Origin: Aporrectodea caliginosa
Lineage: Eukaryota; Annelida; Clitellata; Crassiclitellata; Lumbricidae
Length of the DNA stretch: 64,000 bases
Direction of reading: 5' to 3'
Assembly: GCA_020284085.1 (NCBI GenBank)
Contig: JACEVL010000045.1
Location: forward strand, 1,154,501 to 1,218,500
Part shown: piece by piece, positions 30,771 through 42,811 of the stretch
Position numbering within the stretch: position 1 is the stretch's first letter
How the letters are laid out: each line of letters starts with the position of its first letter
Program-made: the position numbers and the translations under genes
Notes under the pieces: model-generated
Told to the model about the DNA's origin: nothing
Databases searched by the model: none
The model's input: only the letters and a program-made list of their open reading frames with translations

Positions 30771-31759
30771 CAGTCATGTAGCCTACGTCGCCATATGACG
30801 GATGGTTTCTGCAATAAAGCATTCTTTTTGTAGCGCAGTCCTAATCGTAATCGTAATGTTAACCTCGAGATTTCAACAGCGCCCAAAAAGCTAGTTCGCG
30901 GGAACCAGCTTAGTGGGATAATGAATGTTGGTATAAGCAGACTCTTTAGCACATAATCACAACGATGTCCTAAGATAAGACATAAAAAGGACACGAGTAC
31001 ACAAGAAATTTCCAAAACTGTGACGATCAACACAATGGCGACGTCAATGCTTCCAACGTTAGTAGCTGCAGTAACAGCAGTTACTGTAGTGTGAATATCG
31101 ATGGTATAATGGAAAAATAGTAGTGGTAGCTGTGGAGGTAGTGTTTGAATAGTTGGAGGAAGAAGAGAAATTGTGGTGGTAATAGTGGCAATGGTAACAG
31201 ACTATATATTCCAAAATGCAGAAGTCTTCTCAGCATAAGGTCAGGAAAATAGACAACAGTTAGCTCGAAACTATAGCCTGTATGATGTACGAATTTGTTA
31301 AGAACGTTCACTTTCACAGGCATTATACACATCGCCACAAAATAATAAGCTTATATAACCATAACCATAACCACACTTTTTATTGAACCAATCAAGCAAA
31401 AACGGGTTTTACAGTTGCAATAGGTTACAACAAAGATATTGGAAACAAAGGGAGACTCCTAAAAGGGCCTAAGCCCCGCTAGCAAGTGTCACCATAGAAT
31501 AATCTTTAAATTAAACCGTCATATTCAGTTAGCTGACTTGTATATATATTCAGTTATATATAATCAGATCCGCTATTTATAAGTAATCAACCATGTCTCC
31601 GCACAATATTTTTTGGCTCTTTAAAATATTATTTAATCTTACATATCAAAGAAAGTTTCTCTAGAACATTTTCATATTACGCCTAGAAGAATCTCTCTTA
31701 AATATTTTTGTGTCTCTTCGGTTCTCTAACATGATATTCAGCCTAACCTGGGATATACT
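30771..31759. other. No gene; retroelement tail at 30840-30925
   Basis: 30840-30925 is a minus-strand copy of the '(attacg)n ... gcgcccaaaaagc.agttcgcgggaaccagctta' tail. 31080-31120 repeats 'gtgtgaatatcgatggt' found at 30602. The remainder shows nothing. Confidence 0.5.
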
Positions 31760-33125
31760 GTTTTTTCCTATTGTTTTGTATTGTATTTAAGCATTTGCAA
31801 AGCACCGTTTCAGAAGCGCTCCCAGTGCACAAGGCCCCGCAAAAGAAGCAGGTTTTGAGCGAAGGAAGAACAGAGACTGATAGATAGAAGGAGAAGGCAC
31901 GTTCCAAAGATGTGGACCAATTGAAGCAAAGGAACGAGACTGAGCCATAATTCACATGATTTTAAGTTAACAGATGATAAAACTGAACGAAGGTTCGACT
32001 CAAAGATAGGTCGAAAACCATCGAAGACAGCTGACGTTGAGGTAAACGTTGGAGGAGGAGCGTCAGCGGTTGAAGCACGAAGACGGTCGATCTTGGCTGT
32101 CAGCATTTCAAGGAATTCATTTGCTGTGAAGGAAGGGGTTTCAGTTGAGCGAGAAGACCGGCCAAGAAGCCCCGAGACAGACGACCACAGACGTCTGGGA
32201 TTCTTGGCGTTTCGGGAGACCAGCTTTTTCCAGTGAGCTGCCTCCTTATGATGGCAGAGACGAATGGGGGCACGAAGCAGCGCACTCCACACCAATCGAT
32301 CGTTGTATTGTATTGTATTGTATTTGGCTATTTATAAAGCGCTTCTCACAGCAAAAGCCTTTCAGAAGCGCTCCCAGTGCGAGCAACCCGAGGGAAAAGG
32401 CAGGATTTTAGTTTCGAAAAAGATGAGGAGAGACTACCAGAAAGGATGGCAGAGCGAACCGGTGGAGGAAGACCATTCCACAGAGAAGGACCTATGCACT
32501 GTGCAGGCGAAGGATCTGGATTGAGCCATTGCAGTCCTGACACGGAGAACAAAAAGGTCACGGCTCCTTAGTCCGGCGATAACGTCGCTCTAGGCATCGA
32601 GCTCGACGACGAAGTCGATGACAGTCGGCGTCAAACCAGACTGCCAGAATATGTGTCCAGACTTTGCGACGAGGAAGCATATTGTCAAGGATATTCGTAA
32701 CGGTAGATGTGTAGAGGTCAAATAGATGTGCGGCTGTCAGCGTGTTGAGAGTGGACCTCGGTGAGAAGAGTGTCACGTATGGCAGCGCGAAGTCAAGCGA
32801 CTTCCACCACCGCATCATGCGAATGGAGTGATTCGGTTGGAGATGAATGGAGGAACGAGTAAAGCTGATGACCGAGTGATCCGAGAGCGTAGGAGAAACC
32901 GTAAGATCGTCCACTTGAGCGTCATCGATGTCACATCAAGGTAGCCACCCAATACCTGGGTGGGTTGATTGATATGCTGGCGTAGGGCGAACAAAGATAC
33001 GAGATCGAGGAAACGGATGGACGTAGGAAGAGTAGCCTAGGTTCTTCTAGATGAATGTTGAAGTCTCCAAGGATAATGAGTTTTGCGTTTATAAAGTTAT
33101 AAAATCTGTAAAACGAACAAATCAT
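31760..33125 (-). mobile_element. CR1-like LINE, endonuclease to linker, decayed
   Basis: Minus frames in order: 'KLIILGDFNIHLEEP' (endonuclease GDFN block, 33060), 'LSDHSVISFT' (SDH block, 32880), then 'WFDADCHRLRRRARCLERRYRRTK' (pre-RT linker), and after a nested tail 'RLCHHKEAAHWKKLVSRNAK' and 'NPRRLWSSVSGLL'. The RT core is missing; the left end joins another tail at 31760-31950. Confidence 0.7.
32295..32560 (-). mobile_element. Nested LINE 3' tail
   Basis: Contains CIGPSLWNGLPPPVR and 'SFSKLKSCLF', then 'gcgcttctgaaagg' and (atacaat)n: a CR1/L2-like 3' end inserted into the older LINE. A close relative lies at 47695-47950. Confidence 0.65.
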
Positions 33126-33222
33126 GTGTCTTAGAATGGCTTATGTCTCAAACGTTGCTGTTCTATTTGAAGCGTTTCTCAGTTTCCCTCTTAGTTTCTT
33201 TCGTTGTCTTCTGTTTTTGTGC

Positions 33223-33594
33223 TTACGATGCTGCCAACATTTTGTAGGCGCGAACATAAACGACTCCTAATTCGGTTCTTATGCAGTCTTCCTGGCCTAG
33301 CCTCGCTTTCAGACAAAGCGGATGATCTTTGTTTTCGCTGATGAGGTCTTTCTCCAGTTGACAAGCGTTCTCGAATTTGAGAAATCCGGTGTGTTTGACA
33401 CAATAAAGGGGGGTTTTGTAAAAATCTAACGCTCTCTGGTCTGCATGGTGTCCTCCTATCTCACGATGCCGCACCGCGTCTTCCGCGCTTGATCCGGAGT
33501 CTCCTGCAGCACCTATGTAGAAAGGCTGACTGTGCTTCTTGGCATTAGTTATCACCGTCCTCAGTTCGTCCACTCGTATCAAATCGTATGACAT
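33223..33594 (-). CDS. G8: GIY-YIG-like family exon, intact
   Basis: Acceptor ccttttcag|ATG at 33594 puts MSYDLIRVDELR at the exon start in phase 0, so ATG could be a start or an internal Met. 123 codons: FYIGAAG, 'AEDAVRHREIGGHHADQ', 'YCVKHTGFLKFENA', 'CQLEKDLISENK', LCLKARLGQEDC (the family Asn is Lys here), GVVYVRAYKM. Intact frame with all but one of the motif positions. An R block (36198-36430) lies upstream through a duplicated intron (34890-36197), the same layout as G3. No C exon seen between. Confidence 0.6.
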   Translation of the reverse strand: MSYDLIRVDELRTVITNAKKHSQPFYIGAAGDSGSSAEDAVRHREIGGHHADQRALDFYKTPLYCVKHTGFLKFENACQLEKDLISENKDHPLCLKARLGQEDCIRTELGVVYVRAYKMLAAS

Positions 33595-34889
33595 CTGAAA
33601 AGGACAAAAAGTTCAAAACATAAAGCAGTCATTTAAAACGCGGAACATTCTATAGAGAAGGCCAAATTCGAAAAACTGAAAAGCTAGAGAAATGGCCTAA
33701 AAAAGGTCCTATCCCACTTTCCACCCTCTTCAAAACTTCTTGGTCCGACACTAAACTTTCTCAAATCATAGAAGTCGACCCCCATTTGGCCACCAAACCA
33801 CAACTGACACAACCTTAGTTTACTGTCTTTAGATGAATATGGTCAACCCAGTGAATGCAAGTCTCCAAAATTTCTCAGCTTATTGAAGTTATTGGCCAGG
33901 GCTATACCAAATCAAATCATCGAGAGCCAGATTTTTTGGTCGTTTAGTTGCTAAGTGAGACTCCGGGGCACCAAGCGGAAAGAGAACGTAATGATACGGT
34001 GGAAATCGTTGGTCATGAGGGTCGTTTGTAATCGTATCTTAATCGCAAACTCCAAATTTCTAAAGCGCTACTCTTAATAAAATACGCTAAAATGAAGTTT
34101 TGCCTCACAATCTACTAAATCTGGAGTGGCTGGCCACTAGCTCCAAATTTAATTAACAAATATAGGCCTATGGATTTAAAATCTCTACAAGTCTTAAACA
34201 TGATATACGCACAATTGGCCTAATTGAGGACGAAGATGAATTTTGCTGTTGTTCAGGTCATGGTTCGATGAATTTTTAATTTACATCTAAATTTCGACCC
34301 GCCTCGCGGCCAACCTGCGACTAATCCAGATCTTAGCTTATTAGTCTATGAACGAAATATGGTGTTCTGTAAAGTTCTGGATCATAATAGATGTTATAAT
34401 TCTTACCTTAAAACCTCAAATTGAGACGTTTTTCTCTACCGAAATCGTTTGCCTATCTGACCAAGAAGGGAGCTAACAATAGACACATTGGGAAAACACG
34501 CTTTCTCTGACCTGCATACGAACCAATCCCATGCAGCCACAGTAGATAAATGCTAATGCGGCGCTTTGTTTTTAGCACAGATTCTAAAATTTAGAGGAAA
34601 TCTGACAGGTTAAAATTATTGTATTTCCGTTTCACACTTATCCACAGATGTGCATCACTTCAAATTTTGTTTCTGATATTAAGTTACGGTCTCCGGTATT
34701 ATTTTTTCTACTACCACGTTCCATGACTTTATGCAATCGTATTATAAACTGCACTAATAGCCAGCAGCAAGTGATTGCCGCGTGTTAAACTCTCTGGGCC
34801 TCTGAAACTGAAACTGGTTTGTTACTGTTAGTTTTACGTTTATCTGTTTTCTAAACATCTGCCACATGGACCACATGGAACCCTCTAAC
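33595..34889. other. No gene; fragments of duplicated intron
   Basis: 33720-34030 holds diverged pieces of the duplicated intron ('ccaccctcttcaaaacttcttg', 'gatacggtggaaatcgttgg'). 34400-34560 recalls an R block but lacks a clear donor. Confidence 0.4.
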
Positions 34890-36197
34890 CCTAATACGGC
34901 CTCATCCTCGCCAGCATTTCCATGGGCATTAGATAGGATAAGACTTCTGTATGAATACCATATTCAGTGGCGTCCCTAGGGTTGTTGCCACGCAGTGCGG
35001 TAACTCATGTTGTCACCCCCATGACCGTAGCGCATTACAAGGCTCAAAAAAGTAAACTAGCACAGAGTTTCAGCTTTAGGTAAATTGATACAGTATTATT
35101 ATGCAAGCTGGGCTTACGAAACATGTTTTCATGTTATATGTTATTAGTAATTTAAAGATAATAAATTTCTGAAGCTCTGTACAAGTTGTTTTTAGACAGT
35201 CACGTTGTCATTTTTGTATCATCCCTCTGAAGATGTCACCCGGTGCGGCCCGCACCCCTCGGACGCCACTCCCCATATTGGAACATGGGTTTTACATGGG
35301 CTCCACTTGGGCATTTTGACAAGGTCCCACTTTCCACCCTCTGCAAAACTTCTTGATCCGACAACTGACCACCGTAATCCTAAATGTCGAACCCCACCCG
35401 ACCAAAATATCACCAATCCACGACCGACTTTACCTTAGCTTATAATCGTGCGCCGAATAATGATATGTGTAGGCCTAATGCAATGAAATTGTCCGAAATC
35501 AATCAGTGCCACACAAAGGCAGCGTAATTCATTCATTCATTCATTTCAAGAATTTATATAGCGCCTCTTCAAGAAGCCTACTCAGAGTCGCTCCCAGTCC
35601 AAGAATTCACGGTGATACCAATAAGTCCTAAGAAGCCTGTCGAACGTAGATGAAGCGTCCACAGGTAACAGGCGTATCTCCAATGGGAGACCATTCCAGA
35701 CAGAGGGACCGACAACTGAGAAATGGACCAGCTTAGACACCGTCACTATATCGAATTAAGTCTGGAAGAGCCAGGTTGATTGGTGTGTTTCGGTGCCAGG
35801 TCAGAATCCGGGGGAGGGGTGTCAAAACGAAGGGAAAACTCGGAGCTACGGTGGAATTCTTTCGCGTTTGTGGTTATGAGATAGATGGTGCAGCAGGAGC
35901 GGGACTAGCATATCCTGAGAGCTTGAAAAATTTGGTTTTCAGTCTTGACCCTGCCATCAAGCCCACGCGGAGCCTATGTAAGACCCGCATTTACTCAAGG
36001 GACCCGTAAAGAGCCCACGTGGGTTCTATTTAATACCCATGTAAATGTTGGATGGGGAGTAAAAAGGTTTAGGACAAAAAAGGCAGACGGAGAAGTGTCC
36101 AGATCGACAGGCGAGAGAGGGCATGAATACCATGAACGAATTGTCGGAAGCCAGCTAAACCTGATAACTATCTAGAAAACGATGACATAGAACTTAC
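34890..36197. repeat. Segmental duplication copy B (intron 1 of G8)
   Basis: Counterpart of 14811-16265, with the same order of landmarks including a minus-strand LINE tail at 35520-35610. The shared LINE tail shows that the insertion preceded the duplication. Confidence 0.65.
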
Positions 36198-36430
36198 TTC
36201 AAAGGTGAAGACTTCGAAATTTCTTGTTTCTCTGAGGAATTGAATTTTAGCGTTACTAAAAGTCGTTGTTGGGTCGGGAGCGCCTCTGAATCTCTGAGTT
36301 GCGCTATACTTAATGTTCAATTACAATTACAATTACAATTACAACCGTGGTTTTGCTTATTAATAAGCAACTCTTCCCGCGTTTTTAGTTTGAACCAATG
36401 ATTGGCGTCTATTCATCTGTCGTTCCACTC
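36198..36430 (-). promoter_or_regulatory. R5: putative promoter and 5' UTR exon
   Basis: Copy of R2 with CCAAT pair 36395-36405, 'ttattaataagc' AT-rich box and donor ctttgaa|gtaagt at 36198/36197. An inserted (ttacaa)n retroelement tail at 36270-36345 lengthens it. Confidence 0.35.
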
Positions 36431-37167
36431 ATCTCGGTGCTAGAATGACTCTGTCCGAAAGTTATAGATAGACCCATTGGAAAACACGCAGCTTTCGGTT
36501 TTGTAAAAAGTTATAACCATCGTCACCTTGACAGTATCATCACGCGTGGTCGAGCGGTGGGTTTGTCTGCGGCATGGTGATATGCTGGGCAGTGCACTGG
36601 GTTGTAATCAAATGATTGTCAGTCCGAGCTTGCTGCACGGACTCCATGCTGCTAGTAATTACCTCTGCGCCTTGCAATGAAAATTCCTCATAACAAGTTA
36701 ATTAAAATAAGCAAATAAATGGACACAAGTAAACAAGCAAATAAACCAAAAGATTAAAAACGTATCGAGAAAATTGGTGCATAACCCAATATGTTCTGTA
36801 TAAGTGTCAGAGTTCATATAAGGTGCATATTCTGATAACCATAAGCTGAAATGATCGGTTGTAGGCCTAGGCTAATGGCTTCATTTTCCAGCAGTGCATT
36901 TAATTCAGAGCTAACTACGACCTGGAACCGATTCTGACATTACTTTCCTATCAATTTTGTTTCGACTGAAAAACACTGGAGAAACAGCATTCATGATGGC
37001 AGTGTTCCTAAAAGACGGATTTGACAGAATCTAAGACGATTCTCAATATTAATGTAATCTTTTAAATCTCAACATTTGAAATGTACGATTAAAAGGTGCT
37101 GCATTAATCCATTTGAAGTCTGACCTCTTAGGCCGAACTAGGAATTAAAATTAAGACTGACTGTTGG
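36431..37167. other. R-block distal part and 3' flank of G9
   Basis: Copy of 16481-17000, then 36960-37140 which matches 5920-6310 minus its SINE. This gives an empty site for the SINE at 5946-6180. No gene. Confidence 0.5.
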
Positions 37168-37590
37168 TCATACGGAGTATACATGCACAAAAACAATTCC
37201 TTCTTTGGCGTCTTTTTCGCGCAACCATTCATCCTCTCCCGACTTGGGGTTAAGACAATGTTCACATGTATCATTCCGGAATATACCAAGCAGCCGCTGA
37301 CTTTCTAAATCGCAAGCTTTAACTGCTGTGAGTATGTAACCGTAGAAGACTTTTACAAAGTTCACTTTGTAATCGTGAATAGTGTTGATATATTTTTCAT
37401 CCAGATGAGGTGATCGTTGTTCATATTTCTCCATAGAGTTCTTGGCCGATACGTCCCATTTAGCCACTCCAATTATGAAGTATTGTTTCGCTTCTATCAC
37501 ATCATTGATTTTTTTTTCCAGGTCTGCCTTCTTCAAGGGTCCAGGTGCAATTTCTTTGGACACTTTGCCTCCTACAGCCATTGCCGCACT
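37168..37590 (-). CDS. G9: GIY-YIG-like family exon, open
   Basis: Acceptor ttgtag|AGT at 37590 in phase 0 gives SAAMAVGGKVSKEI; 140 codons to TGA. Open along its whole length, unlike sister G2. Motifs: YFIIGVAKWD, 'KYEQRSPHLDE', VKVFYG, 'CDLESQRLLGIF', CEHCLNPKSGEDEW, GIVFVHVYSV. Tyr of FYVG is replaced by Ile, HH is replaced by PH, and LExxLI is altered, so catalytic competence is less likely than for G6. C4 lies 1.5 kb upstream with a paralogous intron, giving the clearest C-to-G pair. Confidence 0.6.
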   Translation of the reverse strand, partial: SAAMAVGGKVSKEIAPGPLKKADLEKKINDVIEAKQYFIIGVAKWDVSAKNSMEKYEQRSPHLDEKYINTIHDYKVNFVKVFYGYILTAVKACDLESQRLLGIFRNDTCEHCLNPKSGEDEWLREKDAKEGIVFVHVYSV

Positions 37591-37813
37591 CTACAATTTG
37601 AAATATTGAAAAACACAACTTCTTTAAATTTGTAGAAGCAACACGGAATAGCATAACATAGCTAGGATTATAGTGGTTCAGAAGATATTTAATGTTTTAT
37701 AACTGTTCACCTAGAATGTTCAATATCCCATCTTTCCTAGCTTCATTTTACACTTCAACTGTGAGCTGCATTCGTTTCCCAGTCGCTTTTAGTATATTCT
37801 TATCGTTAAAATG

Positions 37814-37980
37814 CAGGGACGTAACTAGCGTTGGGCTTGGTGGGGCTTAAGCCCCCAAACGAAACTGAAGCCCCCAAATAAATCAAACCGCCAGGCTTCA
37901 CTATAGGCTCGGGCTACCGCATTCGCCATGTTCTAGGCTTAAAGCCCCCCTTCAAACGAAAAGTCCTAGTTACGCCACTG
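37814..37980. mobile_element. hAT MITE with perfect 8-bp TSD
   Basis: Ends cagggacgtaactag and ctagttacgccactg (inverted, two mismatches). Flanks ttaaaatg at 37806-37813 and 37981-37988. The paralogous intron at 6950-6965 lacks it. Confidence 0.9.
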
Positions 37981-38171
37981 TTAAAATGTCAAAAGCTGTG
38001 ACAGTGTATACTGAGGCAGTGCTATCATTCAGATCATTCCACAAGTCTACAACTCTAGCATTAAAGAATTTCTGCCCTAAAGTATCCTTTCGTTTCTCAA
38101 TTAATTTATATCCGTGGCCTGGAGCTTGGCACTAACTCAAAGAACATCTCCCACTGCACAGTCTCCTTTTA

Positions 38172-38450
38172 GATAGTTCATAGCGCATTGGATAACACAC
38201 TGGCATAGAGAGCGAGAGGTACCGAGATCGAATTCCATAGGCGGACATGCTTTGTAGGCTGATATTAGCGCCGTGTATTGCAGGCTGTCTGTTCTGTTAG
38301 TAGTTAAGATTTATGTCTTCTGTCATTTGTGTTTGTGTGAATTGTTTAATTGTCATAACATGTAAATGTACAGCGCAGTGTGTTTGTCAGGCGCTTAATT
38401 AAAGAAAAGATATTATTATTATTATTATTATTATTAGGCCTATTATTATT
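38172..38450 (+). mobile_element. tRNA-like SINE with (ATT)n tail
   Basis: Head 'gcgcattggataacacactggc' and 'gagatcgaattcc' (B-box-like), body, then 'gtacagcgcagtgtgtttgtcaggcgctt' (shown in parts) and (att)n. The inverse copy is at 48040-48275. Confidence 0.65.
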
Positions 38451-39067
38451 ATTATTATCATCATCATCATTATTATTATCATTATCATTATTATTCTCCA
38501 CCACGACATCTTCTCTCGTCATTCAGCCTCTGGAGTCTGGATCATGCTTTCATGCTTATCTGGTCTAATTTGTTTCGTCCACACGGAGGTAATTTTGTTC
38601 CCACTTCCACAATAGCTATCTCCACGTGGTCACATTTCTTATTTTCCTGAAGCAGTAATCATATCCTTGCTCATGACCTACAGATACTGTTAAATCCTGC
38701 ACACTGCCTCAGTGAATAGGCCCCCCCTACCTCCCATAATTCTTTACCAGGGAATTTCCTGGCAGCACCACCTGCTAATATCTTCGATTGTCTTTCCGTG
38801 GTCATACTTAAGGCCAGTTCTGCTTGGTGAATGAGCTATTTCAGTTGATGGTTTACAACTGACTCTCTCGGGCTCTACCTGTCCATTCTGTTCAGTCGTT
38901 TATGTCATTTCGCTCTCAAATTAAGACGTATACCTCTTCCCTGTCTTAGTGCACTGATCTTCTATATACTGACCTGATTATGGCCTAGTTTTGATGCGCC
39001 ATCGGTTGATGCTTTGTGCATTATATATCGGCGCCATAGAAGCTACCAATCAGCAATTAGCAGTTAC
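38451..39067. other. Intron of C4/G9 with old LINE ORF1 traces
   Basis: Paralogous to 8440-8998. No host gene. Confidence 0.5.
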
Positions 39068-39376
39068 CTCTTTCGGCTGTTCTGGTGATCCTTCCTCCTT
39101 TCCTTGCACTGCATCTGCAAGGTTCGCGTGACTGCTTCCTCTCTCCAGTAGATGACTATCATTCCTCTGGCTGTTGATTTCCTCCAAAGCACTCACGCGT
39201 ATCTGGAGAGACTCCGAGCTTTTCATCGCAGTCTCCAAGAAATCTAATCTTTGTTCCAACTGGCGTATACGCGAACACTTCTTGCACGTATTGTTGGACT
39301 CTGGAGTGAAATCGTCTTCGCTGCCGTACATGCCGCAGACGATGCACAAGACTAGACTGGCCCTCTTATCACACAT
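39068..39376 (-). CDS. C4: CxxC zinc-head/coiled-coil exon
   Basis: 103 codons from MCDKRASL at 39376 to donor GAG|gtaact at 39068/39067, phase 0. CIVC and CKKC with 'GMYGSEDDFTPESNNT' between, then 'RIRQLEQRLDFLETAMK' and 'LQIRVSALEE' coiled coil (one 11-residue unit), then a Ser/Glu/Gln-rich linker. Intact. Downstream on the same strand G9 starts with a compatible phase-0 acceptor, predicting a protein of roughly 240 residues with zinc head, coiled coil and GIY-YIG-like domain. R7 lies 2 kb upstream. Confidence 0.6.
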
Positions 39377-39627
39377 TATAGTTATACGTTATTCAAATGT
39401 GTATCGAACCAAATATTACGATCGCTTTATTCATGTAATCCTCTTCCAACTGCAGATTCACTTCACCCTGCTTTTCTCAAATAGGTCGGTTGTTGGAGGA
39501 CCTTCAAATAGAAAACCACGAAGTCGTGTCAAAACTATGTAAAGATCAATATATTACAAAACAGCACGATGATGGTAATAAGTTTAATAACGAAGACAAT
39601 ACTGATTATGTATTATTATTATTATTG
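39377..39627. other. C4 upstream flank
   Basis: Conserved with the C1 and C2 flanks to about 39545; then microsatellite edges. No gene. Confidence 0.5.
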
Positions 39628-39845
39628 TGGGGCGCGCTGGTGTAGGGGTATGTTCGGTGCCTTGCAGCCAGAGGGTTGCGAGTTCGAATCCACCTCAAGC
39701 CGTGCACCGCGTAGGGACCCTGAGCAAGTCCTTCACTCACAATTGCTCATGCGCTTCGGCGTGAAACTCCGATTCAGTGTCCGCGTTGTAGTCGGGAGCG
39801 CCTCTGAGTAGAAATCTTGAAGGGGCGCTATATAAATATCTGAAA
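39628..39845 (+). mobile_element. tRNA-headed SINE with LINE-like tail
   Basis: Copy of 5946-6180: 'tggtgtaggggtatg', 'gagttcgaatcc', 'gtagtcgggagcgcctctgag', 'gaaggggcgctatataaat'. It split the microsatellite found uninterrupted at 9480-9565. Confidence 0.7.
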
Positions 39846-40137
39846 TGATACTGAAGATGACCGCTATCGTCATCATCATCATCCTAATCGTCATCGTCAT
39901 CATCATCATTATCATCATCATCATACCCTGCTTTCCTCAAACAGATGGAGTCTTGAAGGGCCTTTAAAATATAAAAACAAAATTTGTGTCAAAACCATGT
40001 AAAGATATATATATATATATATATACAAAACAGCTACGATGATGATAACAACGACGACGATACTGAAGATGACCGCTATCGTCATCATCATCATCCTAAT
40101 CGTCATCATCATCATCTTTATCATCATCATCATCTTT

Positions 40138-40176
<39 letters not shown>

Positions 40177-40185
40177 TATAGTAAT
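39846..40185. repeat. (CAT)n and (TA)n microsatellites, duplicated
   Basis: 'gatactgaagatgaccgctatcgtcatcatc' (in pieces) occurs twice, at 39848 and 40058, each followed by (atc)n, so a 200-bp segment is in tandem. Asp/His/Met/Ile-rich frames are artefacts. Confidence 0.9.
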
Positions 40186-41453
40186 AGAAATAGCAGTATT
40201 AATGGCATTATTAGGCCTACGCATTTGCTAAGAGCCACTACCGCAACATACCTTAACGTTCTCGTCTAAGGCGGTTCTAAAATAGATCCTCTTTAAAAGA
40301 CTTCGTCACGAGAGGATTACTTTTATACTTCTGACAAATCCCCAAAAGGAATTCATTTACTTTGTAGTCACGGTTTAATGAATTGAGATATTTAAAATAA
40401 ACACTTTGGTCGAGCCAAGTACTTGTAACACGAAGAACAGGTAATGTTTGACGTTCGCCTTAACAGGCGATGATGATTATGACGATGATGATGATGGCGA
40501 TAGTGGTCATCTTCAGTATCGTCGTTGTTATTATCATCATCGTAGCTGTTTTAAAGTGCAGTGCTTTATGTCAGAAAATTTGCAGTTGAAATGGCCGAGA
40601 TTGCAGTTGACTTATCTACAGTGTGTAGTATGAAGTCTTTAAGAGCTTAGCTCACTCAAACGCACACGATTTCATTCTAATACCTGAAATCTTACTTACC
40701 AGTTCAAGTACAGATTGACAGTTTGAAGAAGATTAATTTGACATTTCTGAGTATTTTACGCAATGCGTCTTACCGTACTGTTCAAAACGTATTAAGGGCC
40801 ATAATTATTATTAGATCAAGCACGTAAATTAAGTAGCATATCGGTTCAAGTAGGCTACATCTTAAGGAGCACGAAGCATCGCCTCTGAAATTTTGTACTT
40901 ATCAATCTGCATATTGAAAATATCCTACAATCGAGACTGCATTCACTGACACACTTTAAGACATATTTCTTGCAACAGATTTTGGAAAAAATTAATCTCT
41001 TCATATATATATATCAAAGGCGACGCACAGCCGCAGTCATTAGCTCATTAGTTAGGAGGAGTTTATATAGCGCCCCTTCTAGATCATCTACTCAGGAGCG
41101 CTCCCTACCCAACCCGGACTAAGTAGAACATTATAGGTCTACTTCACCATTTCCAAGCTCCTTACCCCTCTCTTTGGCTGATCACTTTTGCTCCTCTTTT
41201 TTCTACTAAAATATCTCATCTCATCGCTTCGCATTTCAACTCCAATTGCCTCTTTCTTAAACAGCGATCCATGACAGGAAACCCTAAAGGCTAATGGCGA
41301 GAAAGTGGGATGTCATAAATCATATACAACAATAAGTTATAAATTATATGAGCACCTATTAAATTCCGACGTCAAAATTTCATTACTTGGTTCTCTGGCA
41401 AATAGACTGAGTTGCCCGATGAAATTTCTGTATCAAGATGACGTAGCACTTAC
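40186..41453. other. No gene seen; LINE tail at 41050-41115
   Basis: Short inverse (gat)n at 40468-40550. 41050-41115 is a minus-strand 'tatatagcgccccttctagat' tail. The rest is unassigned AT-rich sequence. Confidence 0.5.
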
Positions 41454-41650
41454 TTCAAATGTGAAAACGTTAAAATGTCTTCATTCACTGAAGATTCAAC
41501 TGTTAGCGGAAGTGAGTTTGTAATTCTGCGTATTAAGACCTCGCATTCAAGGTGTGTCAAAGTTCGTTGTAGCCGTGGCTTTGCTTGATAAGAAGCACTT
41601 CACACGATGCAGTTTTAACCAATCATCGGCGTCGATTTACCTGTTTGTCT
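41454..41650 (-). promoter_or_regulatory. R7: putative promoter and 5' UTR exon
   Basis: CCAAT at 41619 (aaccaatcatcgg), then about 165 bp to donor catttgaa|gtaagt at 41454/41453. The most diverged R copy, yet the donor and CCAAT box remain. It lies upstream of C4 and G9. Confidence 0.35.
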
Positions 41651-42450
41651 ACTCTGTGCGTTGCAAGGACGACCGTCGGCTTCAAAGTTATAGACAGAAA
41701 CTTTGGAAACACGCGGCTTTCATTCTTAAAAGAAAAGAGTCAGTTTATTTTTCGATTATGACGAGTACGGGGGTCTGTCAGTTATGTTGTATTATGGTCT
41801 ACAATCAGACTATTTTGAGATCTAGTTTGCTGAGCGGTCCTTGTGTAACGATCCCCTACAAATTATTCGTGTCCACGTTTCTCGCTCTTCAGATTCGGAT
41901 TGAGTAATAGAAGCAATAAATAACTGAATGAATTGAATTAATAATTAAATTAAATTAAAAACATGTTCTGATTACCAAGAACTGATATGGTTGGTCGTTG
42001 TCCTGTTAGTAACTAGAAATCCATGCTTCGTTCTTGGGCACAGGTCACGATCAATAACGCTTTCTCATTTGTGAGTAACTAACTGCTCTTGTCGTTGTCA
42101 TGATAAGAAGAGCTGTAGACGTTGTTCAACAGTTAGCAAGAGGCAGATGGGTCGACTGGCTTCCGTTGCCTCAGTTCTTCCATTCAGATTAAGCAATAAT
42201 AATGTAACGTAATTTTATGCAAATCTCCTAAATTTCTCACCCCAACACGAAAGTTACGTCTGGGAGACCAGCATTACACCAGGGCGGTATGAAATCCAGT
42301 GCTCAATATCCAGACTGTTCGGTCCGTTTCAGTGTCAGGTCAGAATCCGGGGAGGTAAAATCGAAGAGACAGAGTGGTGCTACGGCGGTTAGTTAATCTG
42401 ATCCATGTTAACTGTAGAAATCTAAATAATTTACTGTCTTGGTAACCGTA
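41651..42450. other. R-block distal part; LINE tail start
   Basis: 41670-41720 matches the 'gttatagatagaaac' R segment. 42040-42440 matches 28950-29350. No gene. Confidence 0.4.
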
Positions 42451-42702
42451 GACTGCCTGCCTGCCTGCCTACCTGCCTGCCTACCTACCTACCTGCCTAC
42501 CTGCCTGCCTGCCCACCTGCCTGCCTACCTCCTACCTGCCCACCCACCCACCTGCCTACCTGCCTACCCACCTGCCTGCCTGCCTGCCTACCTACCTGCC
42601 TACCTGCCTGCCTGCCTGTTTACCTACCTGCCTGCCCGCCTACCTGCCTACCTACCTGCCTACCTGCCTACCTACCTGCCTGCATGCCTACCTACCTGCC
42701 TA

Positions 42703-42733
<31 letters not shown>

Positions 42734-42771
42734 ACCTGCCTACCTGCCTACCTACCCTGCCTGCCTACCTA

Positions 42772-42807
<36 letters not shown>

Positions 42808-42811
42808 ACCC
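42451..42811. repeat. (CCTG/CCTA)n microsatellite in LINE tail
   Basis: About 360 bp of 4-bp units, grown from the 'gcctgcctgtctgcctgcctgac' piece of the LINE tail that is unexpanded at 12250-12275. Flanking 'ccgtag' and 'gaccctttgg.acttgacctg' belong to that tail. The Leu-Pro-Ala frame is an artefact. Confidence 0.95.
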
